Positions 28,403 through 38,239 of a stretch of 64,000 nt of DNA are shown here, piece by piece. The stretch covers positions 124,001 through 188,000 of the forward strand of contig NZ_AP025318.1 of the NCBI RefSeq assembly GCF_036492835.1, in the 5' to 3' direction. Numbering within the stretch: position 1 is the stretch's first letter; each line of letters opens with the position of its first letter. The position numbers and the translations under genes were made by a program. The DNA comes from Fulvitalea axinellae. Its GTDB lineage: Bacteria; Bacteroidota; Bacteroidia; Cytophagales; Cyclobacteriaceae. The notes beneath the pieces are model-generated. The model saw nothing but the letters and a program-made list of their open reading frames with translations, was not told where the DNA came from and made no database searches.

Positions 28403-29893
28403 TTATTCCTTCACAGGCAACAGTATGATCTCAACCAAGCCAAGCTCATATTCGCCCAAGGAATTCGGTTTGGTAACCTCAAATTTGATTTTCCTGTCGC
28501 CGAACGAATCGAACTCCACAAAGCCAAGACTCTCCACCTCACGGACAGGCTTGAACTCTCTGGCCAGCACCTTGTCGCCGATAGTTACCCTCGACTCCGT
28601 GCTACGCGTTGATATAGCCCTAACCCCTATCCTGTATTTCCCGGCGATTAACTTATCAAGCTGGATTGTCACCCAAAACGGTTTGTCCAGTTTGAAAGCC
28701 ACCGCTGGAAGAGTCTGAAAATTGAAAAACTCTTTGAAATCCAGGAAAGCGGGATCATCGACGGGCACACTCTGGTCATGCAGATCTTCGACCGAAGCGT
28801 CTATCACTTTACCATTCGCTACCAAATCCGACATAAGCGTAACGGAAGCGGGCCAACGATACAAGTAGCCGTTGCTTTGCTTGGTGAAGTTCCCCGTACC
28901 TTCCGCAGGGCGAACTATCTTGCGACCGTTTACGGCCACCAACGTATCGGACAATTCCTCCGGCGTCAGTTCGCCCCGTATCAGCGTCGAAGTCATAATG
29001 GCGTTCAAGACCCTGTCTTTTCTCGTCTTGGTCGCTTTATCTTCGGGAACAAGCTCAAACTTATCGTCAAACAGTTTTTTCGTCTCGAAACCTTCCGGCA
29101 GATTTTCAGGCTCCCCATAGTAGCGTTTAACCACTTGGTTATAGGATTCGTCAATCGCCTCGTCAGAAAGCATCAGACAAGTGTATATGGAATCTTCGCG
29201 GGCAATTTCGCCTACGGTTTTCAGATAGATGAAATCGTCTATCCACACCGAATCGTAAACATTCTGCCCGAATTCGTTTACCCCTACTTTTACGCTGTTC
29301 TCCTCATCGAACAAAACGTCGTCCTCGCCGATAAATGATTGGAAGATATCGTAACCTTCCACCGGCACCCGGGCCTGTTCGAAAAGGTTGGTACGATAAG
29401 GCAACACGCCGTCGATATCGTAAACCACGCCGTTTTCGCATACCGACCCTTTGCCTCCGATGCTGTTGTCACCTTCCAGCAAAACCTTGGCGCCAGATTT
29501 CAGCACCCTGATGTTTTTCCCCGAAAGGGTCTTGTACAGCAACTGTTTTTCATCTTCGAGAAGATATTCGAACAATAAAGTGTTACCGATATGGTATTTC
29601 ATCACTTTGCGCAACGAATCCACGGTAAGCTTCGACAATTCTCCCACAGTAGCCTGCGAAGGCACGAAAACCGTCACAGGATCGGCGCCCGAGAGCACGT
29701 CCTTGTAACCGGCCTTGTCTACCAAACCCACAAACTCACCGTATTTCGGATTGGCTTGGAGATGGCCGTATACAGTCGTGTTTTCCACCGTTGCGGAAGG
29801 CGACTCGTAGTGGTCCTCGTATGCGTCACAGCCTGCCAAGCCCAGCAAAAACGCGAAACACAGGCCGTATTTATATATAAAGCTGTCGCTCAT
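28403..29893 (-). CDS. Fasciclin-domain lipoprotein with C-terminal beta-sandwich (1)
   Basis: A 496-residue lipoprotein (lipobox GLAGC). Two fasciclin-like domains are visible: TTVYGHLQANPKYGEFVGLV with DPVTVFVPSQATV and GVVYDIDGVLPY, then a second, more diverged one around residues 175-345. Residues about 365-495 form a beta-sandwich (FWVTIQLDKLIAGKYRIGVR, YELGLVEIILLPV) like carbohydrate-binding or adhesion domains. Fasciclin domains are extracellular adhesion modules. It is one of three such proteins in this operon, placed just before a SusC gene. Confidence 0.8.
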   Translation of the reverse strand: MSDSFIYKYGLCFAFLLGLAGCDAYEDHYESPSATVENTTVYGHLQANPKYGEFVGLVDKAGYKDVLSGADPVTVFVPSQATVGELSKLTVDSLRKVMKYHIGNTLLFEYLLEDEKQLLYKTLSGKNIRVLKSGAKVLLEGDNSIGGKGSVCENGVVYDIDGVLPYRTNLFEQARVPVEGYDIFQSFIGEDDVLFDEENSVKVGVNEFGQNVYDSVWIDDFIYLKTVGEIAREDSIYTCLMLSDEAIDESYNQVVKRYYGEPENLPEGFETKKLFDDKFELVPEDKATKTRKDRVLNAIMTSTLIRGELTPEELSDTLVAVNGRKIVRPAEGTGNFTKQSNGYLYRWPASVTLMSDLVANGKVIDASVEDLHDQSVPVDDPAFLDFKEFFNFQTLPAVAFKLDKPFWVTIQLDKLIAGKYRIGVRAISTRSTESRVTIGDKVLAREFKPVREVESLGFVEFDSFGDRKIKFEVTKPNSLGEYELGLVEIILLPVKE

Positions 29894-29916
29894 GATTTTC
29901 TATTAAGTTCCAAAAA

Positions 29917-31389
29917 CTACTCTGTAACCGGCGTAAACCTGATATCATCGATAAACGCCCGGCCCGGCCGTACGGACTCGATGCGGAATACGTGTGTAGA
30001 GTTCTCCTCAAACGTATAGGTTCCGAATTCGAGATATCCGCTGTCAGTCCTGCCATCGATGATTCTCGATGATCTTTGACCGTCGATTCCCACGTAGAAA
30101 GAGCCTACGTTGTCTTCGTTAACAGCCCTGAATTTTATCGCCACTTTGTGTTTACCTTTCGGTACCACATGCGTCACGAATTCGAACCATCCGCCATATG
30201 TCTGGAAGATGACTTGCGAACCGAGTGAACCGCCACCGGAAACGTAAATGTCCGTCAGGCCGAGAGCCGACCAACGCTCCACTTCGTCGACAGTGTATAC
30301 TGCGCCGGTGCGGAATGTATGCCTGAATTCCGGCACGCGGAAGAAATCGGAATAGAACACGAAAGGCTCGGGCGTCTGTTCTTCCATCACATTGTCGAGC
30401 TCGAAGATTACGCCGTTAGCGGACTGAAGGTCGATGTTGACCTCGTCGATAAAGATGTTTTCAGTTATTCTTCCCCGCTCGTCGTATTTCGGGTTCAATA
30501 ACAAACGGCTACCGCGATCGATACGCAACATCTCGCCGTTGAATGTCTGATAGGCGTTTTCCTGATAAGTTGTCAAGTCCGAAGTGAACCAGTCGTTTTT
30601 CAGAAAATGATACGCCACAAACTTATAAAGGCCGTTCGCCGGATCGGAAACATCTCCGCCAGCAGAGTACTTGGCCTTCAGGGCCTCGTAATCGGCGATT
30701 CCCGCCTCGGCAAATACTGCGTCAGGCTCGGCGAAGAGGCTGTATTTCAGTTTGGCTTCGGCCAAATGTTCCAACACTTTGGTTTCGCGCAACGCCTTAA
30801 CGAAGATTCCGAAGTCGCCACGCCTTTCCAGTACGCCGTCGGCCTCATCAGAGATCGGGCGGATAACGCCGTCCACTACGTGTACCAAACCGTTGCTGCA
30901 CTTTACGTCGCGCTTCACAATTTTTGCCGTTCCGGAAAGGGTTATATTTTCCAATCCACCTTCACCGAAGGCCACCGTGATGAACTTTCCGGCCAAAGTG
31001 GTATCGGCCATGGCGCCTTGACTCAGGGTTTGGGCCAAGTGTTCCGTGTTGGTGATATGTCCCTCAACCAAAAGGCGAAGAAGATCTTCCGGGATATCGT
31101 CAACAGTGGAATAGTCCCTGGTTTTCAGGTATTCGTTCACCGCATCGTCATCTGGCGCAAAGCAGGTAAAGCTACCGTACGCGCCCACAACGCTACCAAT
31201 CTTGGAGCGGTCGAGCATTTTGAGAAAAAGCTCAAACGAATGCTCGCCATCCTGTTCCAGATACTGGGTAATGGTCAGGGTCTCGATGTCGGTCGGAAAC
31301 TCGTCGTCGAGTTTAGTGTCGCAGGCCGTAGCGTACCACAGACCGAACAAAGACAAAACCCACGAATAGTGTCTAAGATATTTTTTCAT
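29917..31389 (-). CDS. Fasciclin-domain lipoprotein with C-terminal beta-sandwich (2)
   Basis: A 490-residue lipoprotein (signal ending ATAC). The first fasciclin domain is clear (SFELFLKMLDRSKIGSVVG, GSFTCFAPDDDAVNEYL, LLRLLVEGHITNTEHLAQT, NGLVHVVDGVIRP). A second follows from about residue 195 (FGIFVKALRETKVLEHLAE, YKFVAYHFLKNDW). The C-terminal 140 residues form a beta-sandwich (GGWFEFVTHVVPKGKHKVAI, GRAFIDDIRFTPV). The layout equals that of the neighbouring protein at 28403-29893, so the two are probably ancient duplicates. Confidence 0.82.
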   Translation of the reverse strand: MKKYLRHYSWVLSLFGLWYATACDTKLDDEFPTDIETLTITQYLEQDGEHSFELFLKMLDRSKIGSVVGAYGSFTCFAPDDDAVNEYLKTRDYSTVDDIPEDLLRLLVEGHITNTEHLAQTLSQGAMADTTLAGKFITVAFGEGGLENITLSGTAKIVKRDVKCSNGLVHVVDGVIRPISDEADGVLERRGDFGIFVKALRETKVLEHLAEAKLKYSLFAEPDAVFAEAGIADYEALKAKYSAGGDVSDPANGLYKFVAYHFLKNDWFTSDLTTYQENAYQTFNGEMLRIDRGSRLLLNPKYDERGRITENIFIDEVNIDLQSANGVIFELDNVMEEQTPEPFVFYSDFFRVPEFRHTFRTGAVYTVDEVERWSALGLTDIYVSGGGSLGSQVIFQTYGGWFEFVTHVVPKGKHKVAIKFRAVNEDNVGSFYVGIDGQRSSRIIDGRTDSGYLEFGTYTFEENSTHVFRIESVRPGRAFIDDIRFTPVTE

Positions 31390-31403
31390 AATGTCCGTGC
31401 GTT

Positions 31404-32873
31404 TTATCGTGCGTAATATGGATTTTGCTCCAGCTTGCTGTTGTTGCGGACTTCATCATAATGGATCGGCAAGTAATATCCCATAGGGTTGGATAGTAAG
31501 CTCTTCCATTTCGGCAATTCCTGCGGATCCACGTTTGCCGTTAGGATGTCGATAAGCATTTGCTTTCGCTCGAAATCGTTACGTTTGGCAAAGCGTAAAA
31601 TATCGAACCACCGTTTTCCTTCACCGATAAACTCTCGGGTTCGCTCCTCAAGGATCAGGTCTTCGGCAATGTGCCTGTCATTCGGAAAGATTTTGGAAGG
31701 GAGATTCGCACGGTCCCGGATTTTATTATACTCGGCTTGGGCCGCGAAGAAATCACCTTTTTCCACCAAAGCTTCCGCTTTCATCAGTAAAATATCAGCG
31801 TAGCGGTAAAGAATGATGTTGGCGTCGTTATTACCGATTGTACGGAATCTGGAGCTATTGTCTTCCTCTAGGCCTATATATTTCCAAAGTGTCAAATTAT
31901 CCTTCATAAAGGTCTTTCCTTCACCCCGGGCATCCGTCTTGTCGTACAACTCCAACGTCTCCTCCCGCAATACGTACGCGGAATTTCTACTCCCAATATT
32001 ATTAAACATCCATGTGGATAATACATTAGATTGGCTTCGTGACGCATCGTATTGGATCTCAAAAATTCCTTCGTTGGTATTTCCCTTGGAAAAAATCTGA
32101 AACCACCTGTCACCAGGAAGCAACGCATGCGAAGACTGGTTGATCAGTTTGTCACACATCAACAAACAATCATCGTAGCGCCCTACCCACAAGTACAAGT
32201 CGGCAAGCAGAGCCTGCGCGGCCGCCTTCGTAGCCCGACCTTTATCGTATTCGATATTGGCGAAACTTTTTGGAGCATAACGTTCCGCCCACTCCATATC
32301 CTCGATTAATTTATCAAGAATAGTAGCGTCGTCGGTTTTCGGTAGGAAAAACTCGATATCATCCGTATCCGAAGGTTCCAATGGAAACGGAATGTCCTTG
32401 AAAGTCCGTACCAAATAGTAATAACAAAGCGAGCGAATGAAATATGCCTCCGAAAGATATGCGTTTAGCTCCTTCTCACTAAGCGAAAGGTCGTTGTCCC
32501 TCACTGTAGGCGCATATTTGATTACGTTATTGGCCAGGTGAATGATTTTGTAAAGGCCATTCCAATCACTATGGATATTCTCACTAGTGATCTGCAGACG
32601 CATAATCTTTTCCGCGTCTACCACAATGCTGCCCGTATTGTTACCACCAATTTCAAAAGACGGAGAACGAAGTATTTCACCCCAAAGAAGGAACCTGTCG
32701 CTAGGCTCACGCAACTCGACATAAGTACCGGCCAAGGCGCTTTCGATGTCGTCTTTGGATTTCCAAAAATCTTCCAAGACTACGGAGTTCTGGGGCTCCA
32801 CGTTTATCCAATCCTGACAAGAAGAAATACTGAAAGCCAAGAACAGAACGATGATATTGGTATATCTTTTCAT
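31404..32873 (-). CDS. SusD/RagB-family glycan-binding lipoprotein (pair 2)
   Basis: About 489 residues from MKRYTNIIVLFLAFSISSC, with Cys19 as the lipidated residue. Family features: WKSKDDIESALAGTYVELRE, YLSEAYFIRSLCYYYLVRTF, RYADILLMKAEALVEKGDFF and LILEERTREFIGEGKRWFDILRFAKRN in parts. It partners the SusC at 32885-36100, only 11 bases upstream. Sequence similarity to the SusD of pair 1 is low, so the two pairs probably bind different ligands or parts of one ligand. Confidence 0.94.
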   Translation of the reverse strand: MKRYTNIIVLFLAFSISSCQDWINVEPQNSVVLEDFWKSKDDIESALAGTYVELREPSDRFLLWGEILRSPSFEIGGNNTGSIVVDAEKIMRLQITSENIHSDWNGLYKIIHLANNVIKYAPTVRDNDLSLSEKELNAYLSEAYFIRSLCYYYLVRTFKDIPFPLEPSDTDDIEFFLPKTDDATILDKLIEDMEWAERYAPKSFANIEYDKGRATKAAAQALLADLYLWVGRYDDCLLMCDKLINQSSHALLPGDRWFQIFSKGNTNEGIFEIQYDASRSQSNVLSTWMFNNIGSRNSAYVLREETLELYDKTDARGEGKTFMKDNLTLWKYIGLEEDNSSRFRTIGNNDANIILYRYADILLMKAEALVEKGDFFAAQAEYNKIRDRANLPSKIFPNDRHIAEDLILEERTREFIGEGKRWFDILRFAKRNDFERKQMLIDILTANVDPQELPKWKSLLSNPMGYYLPIHYDEVRNNSKLEQNPYYAR

Positions 32874-32884
32874 ATTGTCCATGC

Positions 32885-35800
32885 TTAAAAGCTTGCGTTA
32901 AGATTGATGATAAAAGACCTGGACGGAGGCGTAAAACCTTTGTCGTAACCGATATCGAATACTCCGCCACCTAATGGCACCTCAGGGTCTTGTCCAGTGT
33001 AGTCGGTAAACGTGAAGAGGTTATTGGCGGTAGCCGTAATCTTCAGGTTGCTGAGACCGATTTTCTTGACAAATTTCTGGTCAAAACGATAAGCCAAGGA
33101 AAGTGACCGGAAACGCAAGTACGAGGTCTCCTCGACAAAGCGGTCAGAAGCCAAATAATTATAAGTGGCGTATCCTCCATGTACCGCGCGTGGAATATCA
33201 GTCACGTCGCCCGGACGTCTCCATCGGCGCAAAACGGCCGTACTCTGGTTATTGGAATTGTTCATTGTCTCCAATCCCATTCTCGCCGAGTTGACGGCGT
33301 CTTGTCCGCTACGGAACACAAACCGGGAATTCAGCGACCAGCCCTTATGCGTGAGTCGCAACCCGAAACCGCCGATGAAATCAGGATTACTCGACCCCAA
33401 GTATTTTACGTCGGCCTCATCTATTACGCCGTCGTTGTTCTGGTCTTTGTATTTGGCATCGCCAGCCTCAAACGCATAGCCCCAAGCGGTCCGCATGGTT
33501 AGGCCCTCGCCAGTCTCATAATCACGGATAGGCTCTCCGTTTTTGTCCAAAGCTATCAAGTCCTTTTTCGTGCTGTACACGCCAAGGGACTCATAACCGT
33601 AAAAACCGCCCAACGGATGTCCCTCGACAAGCCTGACACCGTAGCTGCCGTTTTCCCGAAGGTTTCCGCCCTGAAGAGGGAAAGACTCCGGCACTTTTTC
33701 CACACGGTTTATGTTTCTGGCGATATTGAAATCAAAGGTCAACTTGGTGTCCTTGGTTTGGTAAGGCACAAGGCTAAGTTCGAATTCCACGCCTTCGTTT
33801 GTCAACGTGGCCGCATTCTGGAACACGTTGCTATATCCAGTAGACCCGGGAACACCCAACTGTAACAATTGGTCAGCGGTTACGGAACGGTAGGCTCCGA
33901 ATTCCATGTTTACCCTATTCTCAAACCCTGAAAATTCAAGTCCTACATCATAAGTCGTTTTCACACTCCACTTAAGGTTGTTGAGCTTGATATTCCTCGG
34001 CACAACACCTCCCATGTCCATGTACGTCCCACTGGGTCCGTAAATACTGTGAGGAGAAAACTTGTTGCGGTCCGGAGCTAAACCAACCGTACCCACGTTA
34101 CCGCGAAGTTTCAGTTCGTCCACAAAACTCAAGTCTTCCATAAATGACTCGTTCGAGATTCTCCAGAAGAACGCAGCGTAAGGAAAGTATCCCCAACTGA
34201 AGCTGTCGCCGTAGCCGGAGTCGGCTCCCATACGGAATCCGCCACCTACGTTGTAAGTGTTTTTGTAGGTATAATCCGTACGGGCAACAAGGCCGAGCGT
34301 ACGTCCCAAACCGTTGCTGGATTCCATTCCGCGGATATATCCAGCCGCACCAGGTTCGTTAAAATCACCTGAGGCCAGACTTGACGAACTGATTCCATAT
34401 TTGTACGATCTGGAATCACTGGTTTGCCAAGATCCGTGGAAAAGCAGACTGTGGTTCTCTCCTAATTTTGGAGTGTAGAAAATATCTGTGAAAGTATTTA
34501 CCCGGAAACCTTCAGCGTCCGTGCCCCGAGCCTCGTTTACCTCCGGACCATCCCAATCATATCTACTGGCTGATTCCGGCAGGAACGCCGATGATTTGGA
34601 ATTGGTCAAAGAAATACTGACGGTGGATTTAAGCGAAAGTGTTTCGGTCAAATCATAGCGGATTCTTAAGTTGGAAACCAAGCGGTTTTTCAAGGCATTG
34701 GCTCCCGCCTCCCTAGCCATTGCCACCGGATTATAAGTTCCTTGGTAAGCGTTCAGGCGAGTGTCGGTAAAGTATTTCCCTGTCAGATTTCCTTCCTCAT
34801 CATATTCATAGATACTGTGGTTAGGCATTTTGGCCTGCGCCACGGTACGATAATAAAGCGGTTTGTCTCCGTCATTATGATAAGGAGAATCGGTAGATTC
34901 ACGGCTATAGGCGAACTCCGAACTGACTTGCAGTTTATCACTGATAAAATAGTCGAGGTTAACACGGGTGGTAATCCGGTCAAAGCCCGTCCCGATCACG
35001 GTGCCTTCCTGGCCACGGTAGTTAAACGAAGTACGGTAACGGATTTTCTCGCCACCGCCCTGCAAAGAAACGTTATGTTCTTGCGTTTGGCCTGTACGGG
35101 TAATCTCGTCCATCCAGTCAACGTCCTGAGCGTAATTGTAATAATGCTCAAAGTCACGGTCGTAGTTTAGTTCAGGCCTATCCGAAGAAGCGGGATTTCC
35201 GTTAGCGTTAAACAGAAGGTCTTTCTGCAGAGTCACATACTCTGATCCGCTCAAAAGCGGAATACGCTCAGGTTGCGTATCGATCCTGTAAGAAGCTGCG
35301 TAGGTCACATAAGGTTTCGAACGCTTGCCCCTTTTCGTTGTGATCTGTATTACGCCGTTGGCGGCTTTGGCTCCCCAAATAGCGGCCGAGGCGGCGTCTT
35401 TCAACACCTCGATGGTCTCGATATCGTTAACCGGAATCGACAGCAACTCCGAGAAGTTCTGCTGGTCAGCGGAATTAAAGTCGAAACTCTCGTCAATATC
35501 GGCCTCGAAAGGAATTCCGTCAAGCACGATAAGCGGCTCGCGGTTACCGTTAATCGTAGACGTACCCCGGATACGGATCTGCATACCCGCACCGGGATCA
35601 CCGGAAGCGGCCACGATATCCACACTACTGATTCGTCCCTGCAGCATCTCGTCAACCGAAGGGGCGCCCATAGCGTCCATTTCGGCGATGTTGACACGGG
35701 CCATCGAAGTGTTTTTGTTCCTGAACTCGATAAATCCGTCGGAAGTGGATTCCCCCTGCACGACTACCGTCTGAAGCTCTTCCATAGCGCTGGACAAAGT

Positions 35801-36100
35801 AACCTGCAACTTGGATCGGCCGTTCACCTTCTCGCGTTTCTCCTTATAGCCCACATAAGTAAACCTTAGCGTGGAATTTGGAGAAGACAGCTTCATCATA
35901 AAGAAGCCGTTGATATCCGTTATTTGTCCATTGACAAAACGGTTGTCCTGGTCCACCTCGACGACGTTCACCCCTATCAGGGCCTCATCTCCGTCAGAGC
36001 CTTTTACGTGGCCGCTAACGATATGGCCACCCTCTTGGGCCAAAGCGAATCGTCCGAACGAGCAGAGCAGGAACACATATAGTAATAAGTGTTTTCTCAT
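32885..36100 (-). CDS. SusC/RagA-family TonB-linked outer-membrane transporter (pair 2)
   Basis: A 1,071-residue protein with signal peptide (FGRFALAQ), carboxypeptidase-regulatory-like domain (VSGHVKGSDGDEALIGVNVV), plug (IRIRGTSTINGNREPLIVLD, DAASAAIWGAKAANGVIQIT) and barrel ending in FIINLNASF. The SusC hallmark sequences are intact. It lies 9 bases after the large fasciclin protein and 11 bases before its SusD. Confidence 0.95.
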   Translation of the reverse strand: MRKHLLLYVFLLCSFGRFALAQEGGHIVSGHVKGSDGDEALIGVNVVEVDQDNRFVNGQITDINGFFMMKLSSPNSTLRFTYVGYKEKREKVNGRSKLQVTLSSAMEELQTVVVQGESTSDGFIEFRNKNTSMARVNIAEMDAMGAPSVDEMLQGRISSVDIVAASGDPGAGMQIRIRGTSTINGNREPLIVLDGIPFEADIDESFDFNSADQQNFSELLSIPVNDIETIEVLKDAASAAIWGAKAANGVIQITTKRGKRSKPYVTYAASYRIDTQPERIPLLSGSEYVTLQKDLLFNANGNPASSDRPELNYDRDFEHYYNYAQDVDWMDEITRTGQTQEHNVSLQGGGEKIRYRTSFNYRGQEGTVIGTGFDRITTRVNLDYFISDKLQVSSEFAYSRESTDSPYHNDGDKPLYYRTVAQAKMPNHSIYEYDEEGNLTGKYFTDTRLNAYQGTYNPVAMAREAGANALKNRLVSNLRIRYDLTETLSLKSTVSISLTNSKSSAFLPESASRYDWDGPEVNEARGTDAEGFRVNTFTDIFYTPKLGENHSLLFHGSWQTSDSRSYKYGISSSSLASGDFNEPGAAGYIRGMESSNGLGRTLGLVARTDYTYKNTYNVGGGFRMGADSGYGDSFSWGYFPYAAFFWRISNESFMEDLSFVDELKLRGNVGTVGLAPDRNKFSPHSIYGPSGTYMDMGGVVPRNIKLNNLKWSVKTTYDVGLEFSGFENRVNMEFGAYRSVTADQLLQLGVPGSTGYSNVFQNAATLTNEGVEFELSLVPYQTKDTKLTFDFNIARNINRVEKVPESFPLQGGNLRENGSYGVRLVEGHPLGGFYGYESLGVYSTKKDLIALDKNGEPIRDYETGEGLTMRTAWGYAFEAGDAKYKDQNNDGVIDEADVKYLGSSNPDFIGGFGLRLTHKGWSLNSRFVFRSGQDAVNSARMGLETMNNSNNQSTAVLRRWRRPGDVTDIPRAVHGGYATYNYLASDRFVEETSYLRFRSLSLAYRFDQKFVKKIGLSNLKITATANNLFTFTDYTGQDPEVPLGGGVFDIGYDKGFTPPSRSFIINLNASF

Positions 36101-36109
36101 CTCAAAAAA

Positions 36110-38239
36110 TTATTTGCTTGACAGAATCGAGTTAATCTGGTGGATGGTTCCGCCTTTGGCCAACACGTCGGTAACGTTACGTTGGCGATCTACGACGACT
36201 TTCCGTCCGCTACCGTCGGTGACGGTCAATTGGTCGCCTTCAAACGCGAAGATCATTTTGTTCTGGCCATCCTCTCCGGCGCTCATCGTATCGAACTCGC
36301 CGGTTTTTCCTCCGTCTGTAAAGATTTGTTCGCCTTCAATAAAGAAGTAGCGCAGGAAGTTTATCAATTCCTTTTCTTCCTCGGGAATCAAGCCCTTGTC
36401 TTTGGCCTCCTCTATGGCCTCGTTGGTAGGAATCAAAACGGTCACCTCTTTGCCGGAAATCAACCAGCTAGAGTTGTCATTGGCCAATTTAGCTTTCTTC
36501 ATCAACTCCGCGAATTCGCTGTATTCGTCATTATCAAGCATATGCGAAGCCACATTCTTGGTAGGCGCTTTCAGGAATCCGGACAACTCGTAAAAAGTTC
36601 CGTTTTCACCGCCCGTATCTTTCGAAAGGATGTCGATTTCTTCGCCGTCCTCTTCGTTTCCACCTCCGTAAGCTTTGTTGTTGTTTACGCAGACATATCC
36701 GCCTTTCATTTCCAAAAAGGTCCGGCCAGACGCGTCAGCGAGGTTACCTTTGTCGGAAACGTGCATGGACAACAGATCTTCCACGTCATCCGGGTCAAAA
36801 CGAACGTCTTTCTGCTTCTGGGAATCAAAAATCACGAAAGACTCCAGCAACTCGCTATACCTGATGTCGTTATCTTCGAAAACACCGTTTTTGAACCCAA
36901 AGAACGTGGCCTCCAACTTCAAGTTAGCCACCGCTCCTCTGGCGGAAGGCGCAATTACCATGGACTTAAGCAACCACGAATAATCGGGGTTGAACATAGT
37001 CACGCCGGCGGCGGAAGAATAGATCTCCGGAGCCAACACCCTGTTCATACCATAAATCACGGCATTGTTTGCGAACGTGCGCCACTGAACCTCTCCTTTG
37101 TCTACGATTCCTTCCTCAAAAAGTCCCGTAGCGAAAAACTTCAGCTCCGACGGACGAATCCATTTATTATGGTAAAGAGAGAAATGGTTTTTGACCATAA
37201 AGAACAGAATGTCCTCCGGCACTTCATCATAAGACGTGTAATACTCCCCGAACCTTCCCTGAAAATATTCTTCAAGAGCCTGATCCGTAGGCAAGAATAC
37301 GTTGTAAACCCTGTTTCTACCTTTACCGTCAGAGCCAGTCCAGAGTGTCATTCTTGAACTTGCGAACTGCGCCAGACCAAAATTCCGGTGACGCTTTCTA
37401 AAGATCGAATCCTGCGGGCTTTCGCCATACTTTTCCGTGGCGTCGCCATCGAAATTGTATTCCGCAAAACGGTCCGTAAGCGTCTTGAAGAGCGTATAGC
37501 CATCTTTTTCCGCCATTATCTCGTCGGCATTCTTCAATACAGGCAATACTTTGTCCACAAAATGAACCGTTCCGTTTACGGCGGGAATATCCTGCTCCAC
37601 GGCTTTGGCGCCATGGATATTAAAGCCGGTATATTTGGAATCGGGAAACAGGAAATCGTAATCGGCCGGTTCCAGAATTCCGCAGAGCCTGTGAATAGGA
37701 AAAACAGGTAAAAATCTTTCGGGCTCGTAAACCTTGTAGATCTTTCCTTCCGGATGATTATTGTCCTCAATAACAGGGTTTCGGTAAACCACTTCCTGCC
37801 TAATAACCTGATAACCGTTTGCGTTTACGGGATCTTCGCCCGTCACCTCGTCGGTCCACCTGTTACTGACACTTTGGCGATACATCTTCTGCCAAGTCAG
37901 GGAATTTCGGATGATATGCCCTTTGATAAGGGATTCCAAATCCTCCTTATCCAATTCTCCGATGTCGGAAACTCCGTATTCCGATTTGAGATACGGCAAC
38001 AAAACGTCGTCGTTAGGAGCAAAAATGGTGAAGGAACTACTTTCCAGATTCCGGCGTTCTTCCAATAGGTCTACCCCTTTCAGGAATTGCCCGAACTTTC
38101 CTTCGTCTTCCAGCACGCCTATCACCGTTTGGTCAAGGCCTTCGGGAATGTCGTAGTGGCCCCGGCCAACGTCCTCGTCGCACGAAGCGAACAGGACCAA
38201 AGCCAGCATCAGCCAAAAACAGTAAAGATTTCTGATCAT
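36110..38239 (-). CDS. Large multi-fasciclin lipoprotein, first gene of the operon
   Basis: About 709 residues from MIRNLYCFWL with lipobox LFASC. Up to four fasciclin-like units can be traced: one at about residues 25-190 (FGQFLKGVDLLEE, FTIFAPNDDVLLPYL, GTVHFVDKVLPVL), a diverged one to about 385, another to about 510, and a canonical C-terminal one (YSEFAELMKKAKLA, VTVLIPTNEAIEEAK, INFLRYFFIEGEQIF, GGTIHQINSILSSK). A TTG 15 codons upstream would give an unnatural signal peptide. It begins the leftward operon, and the 5-prime untranslated region contains a GCCGGG/CCCGGC hairpin at 38308-38335. Confidence 0.82.
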   Translation of the reverse strand: MIRNLYCFWLMLALVLFASCDEDVGRGHYDIPEGLDQTVIGVLEDEGKFGQFLKGVDLLEERRNLESSSFTIFAPNDDVLLPYLKSEYGVSDIGELDKEDLESLIKGHIIRNSLTWQKMYRQSVSNRWTDEVTGEDPVNANGYQVIRQEVVYRNPVIEDNNHPEGKIYKVYEPERFLPVFPIHRLCGILEPADYDFLFPDSKYTGFNIHGAKAVEQDIPAVNGTVHFVDKVLPVLKNADEIMAEKDGYTLFKTLTDRFAEYNFDGDATEKYGESPQDSIFRKRHRNFGLAQFASSRMTLWTGSDGKGRNRVYNVFLPTDQALEEYFQGRFGEYYTSYDEVPEDILFFMVKNHFSLYHNKWIRPSELKFFATGLFEEGIVDKGEVQWRTFANNAVIYGMNRVLAPEIYSSAAGVTMFNPDYSWLLKSMVIAPSARGAVANLKLEATFFGFKNGVFEDNDIRYSELLESFVIFDSQKQKDVRFDPDDVEDLLSMHVSDKGNLADASGRTFLEMKGGYVCVNNNKAYGGGNEEDGEEIDILSKDTGGENGTFYELSGFLKAPTKNVASHMLDNDEYSEFAELMKKAKLANDNSSWLISGKEVTVLIPTNEAIEEAKDKGLIPEEEKELINFLRYFFIEGEQIFTDGGKTGEFDTMSAGEDGQNKMIFAFEGDQLTVTDGSGRKVVVDRQRNVTDVLAKGGTIHQINSILSSK

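Noticed and set aside
36140-37357. 405-codon open frame on the plus strand across the large fasciclin gene
   Set aside because: It is the antisense shadow of a lipoprotein gene with clear fasciclin domains; the translation has no recognisable domain, and its composition follows the opposite strand.
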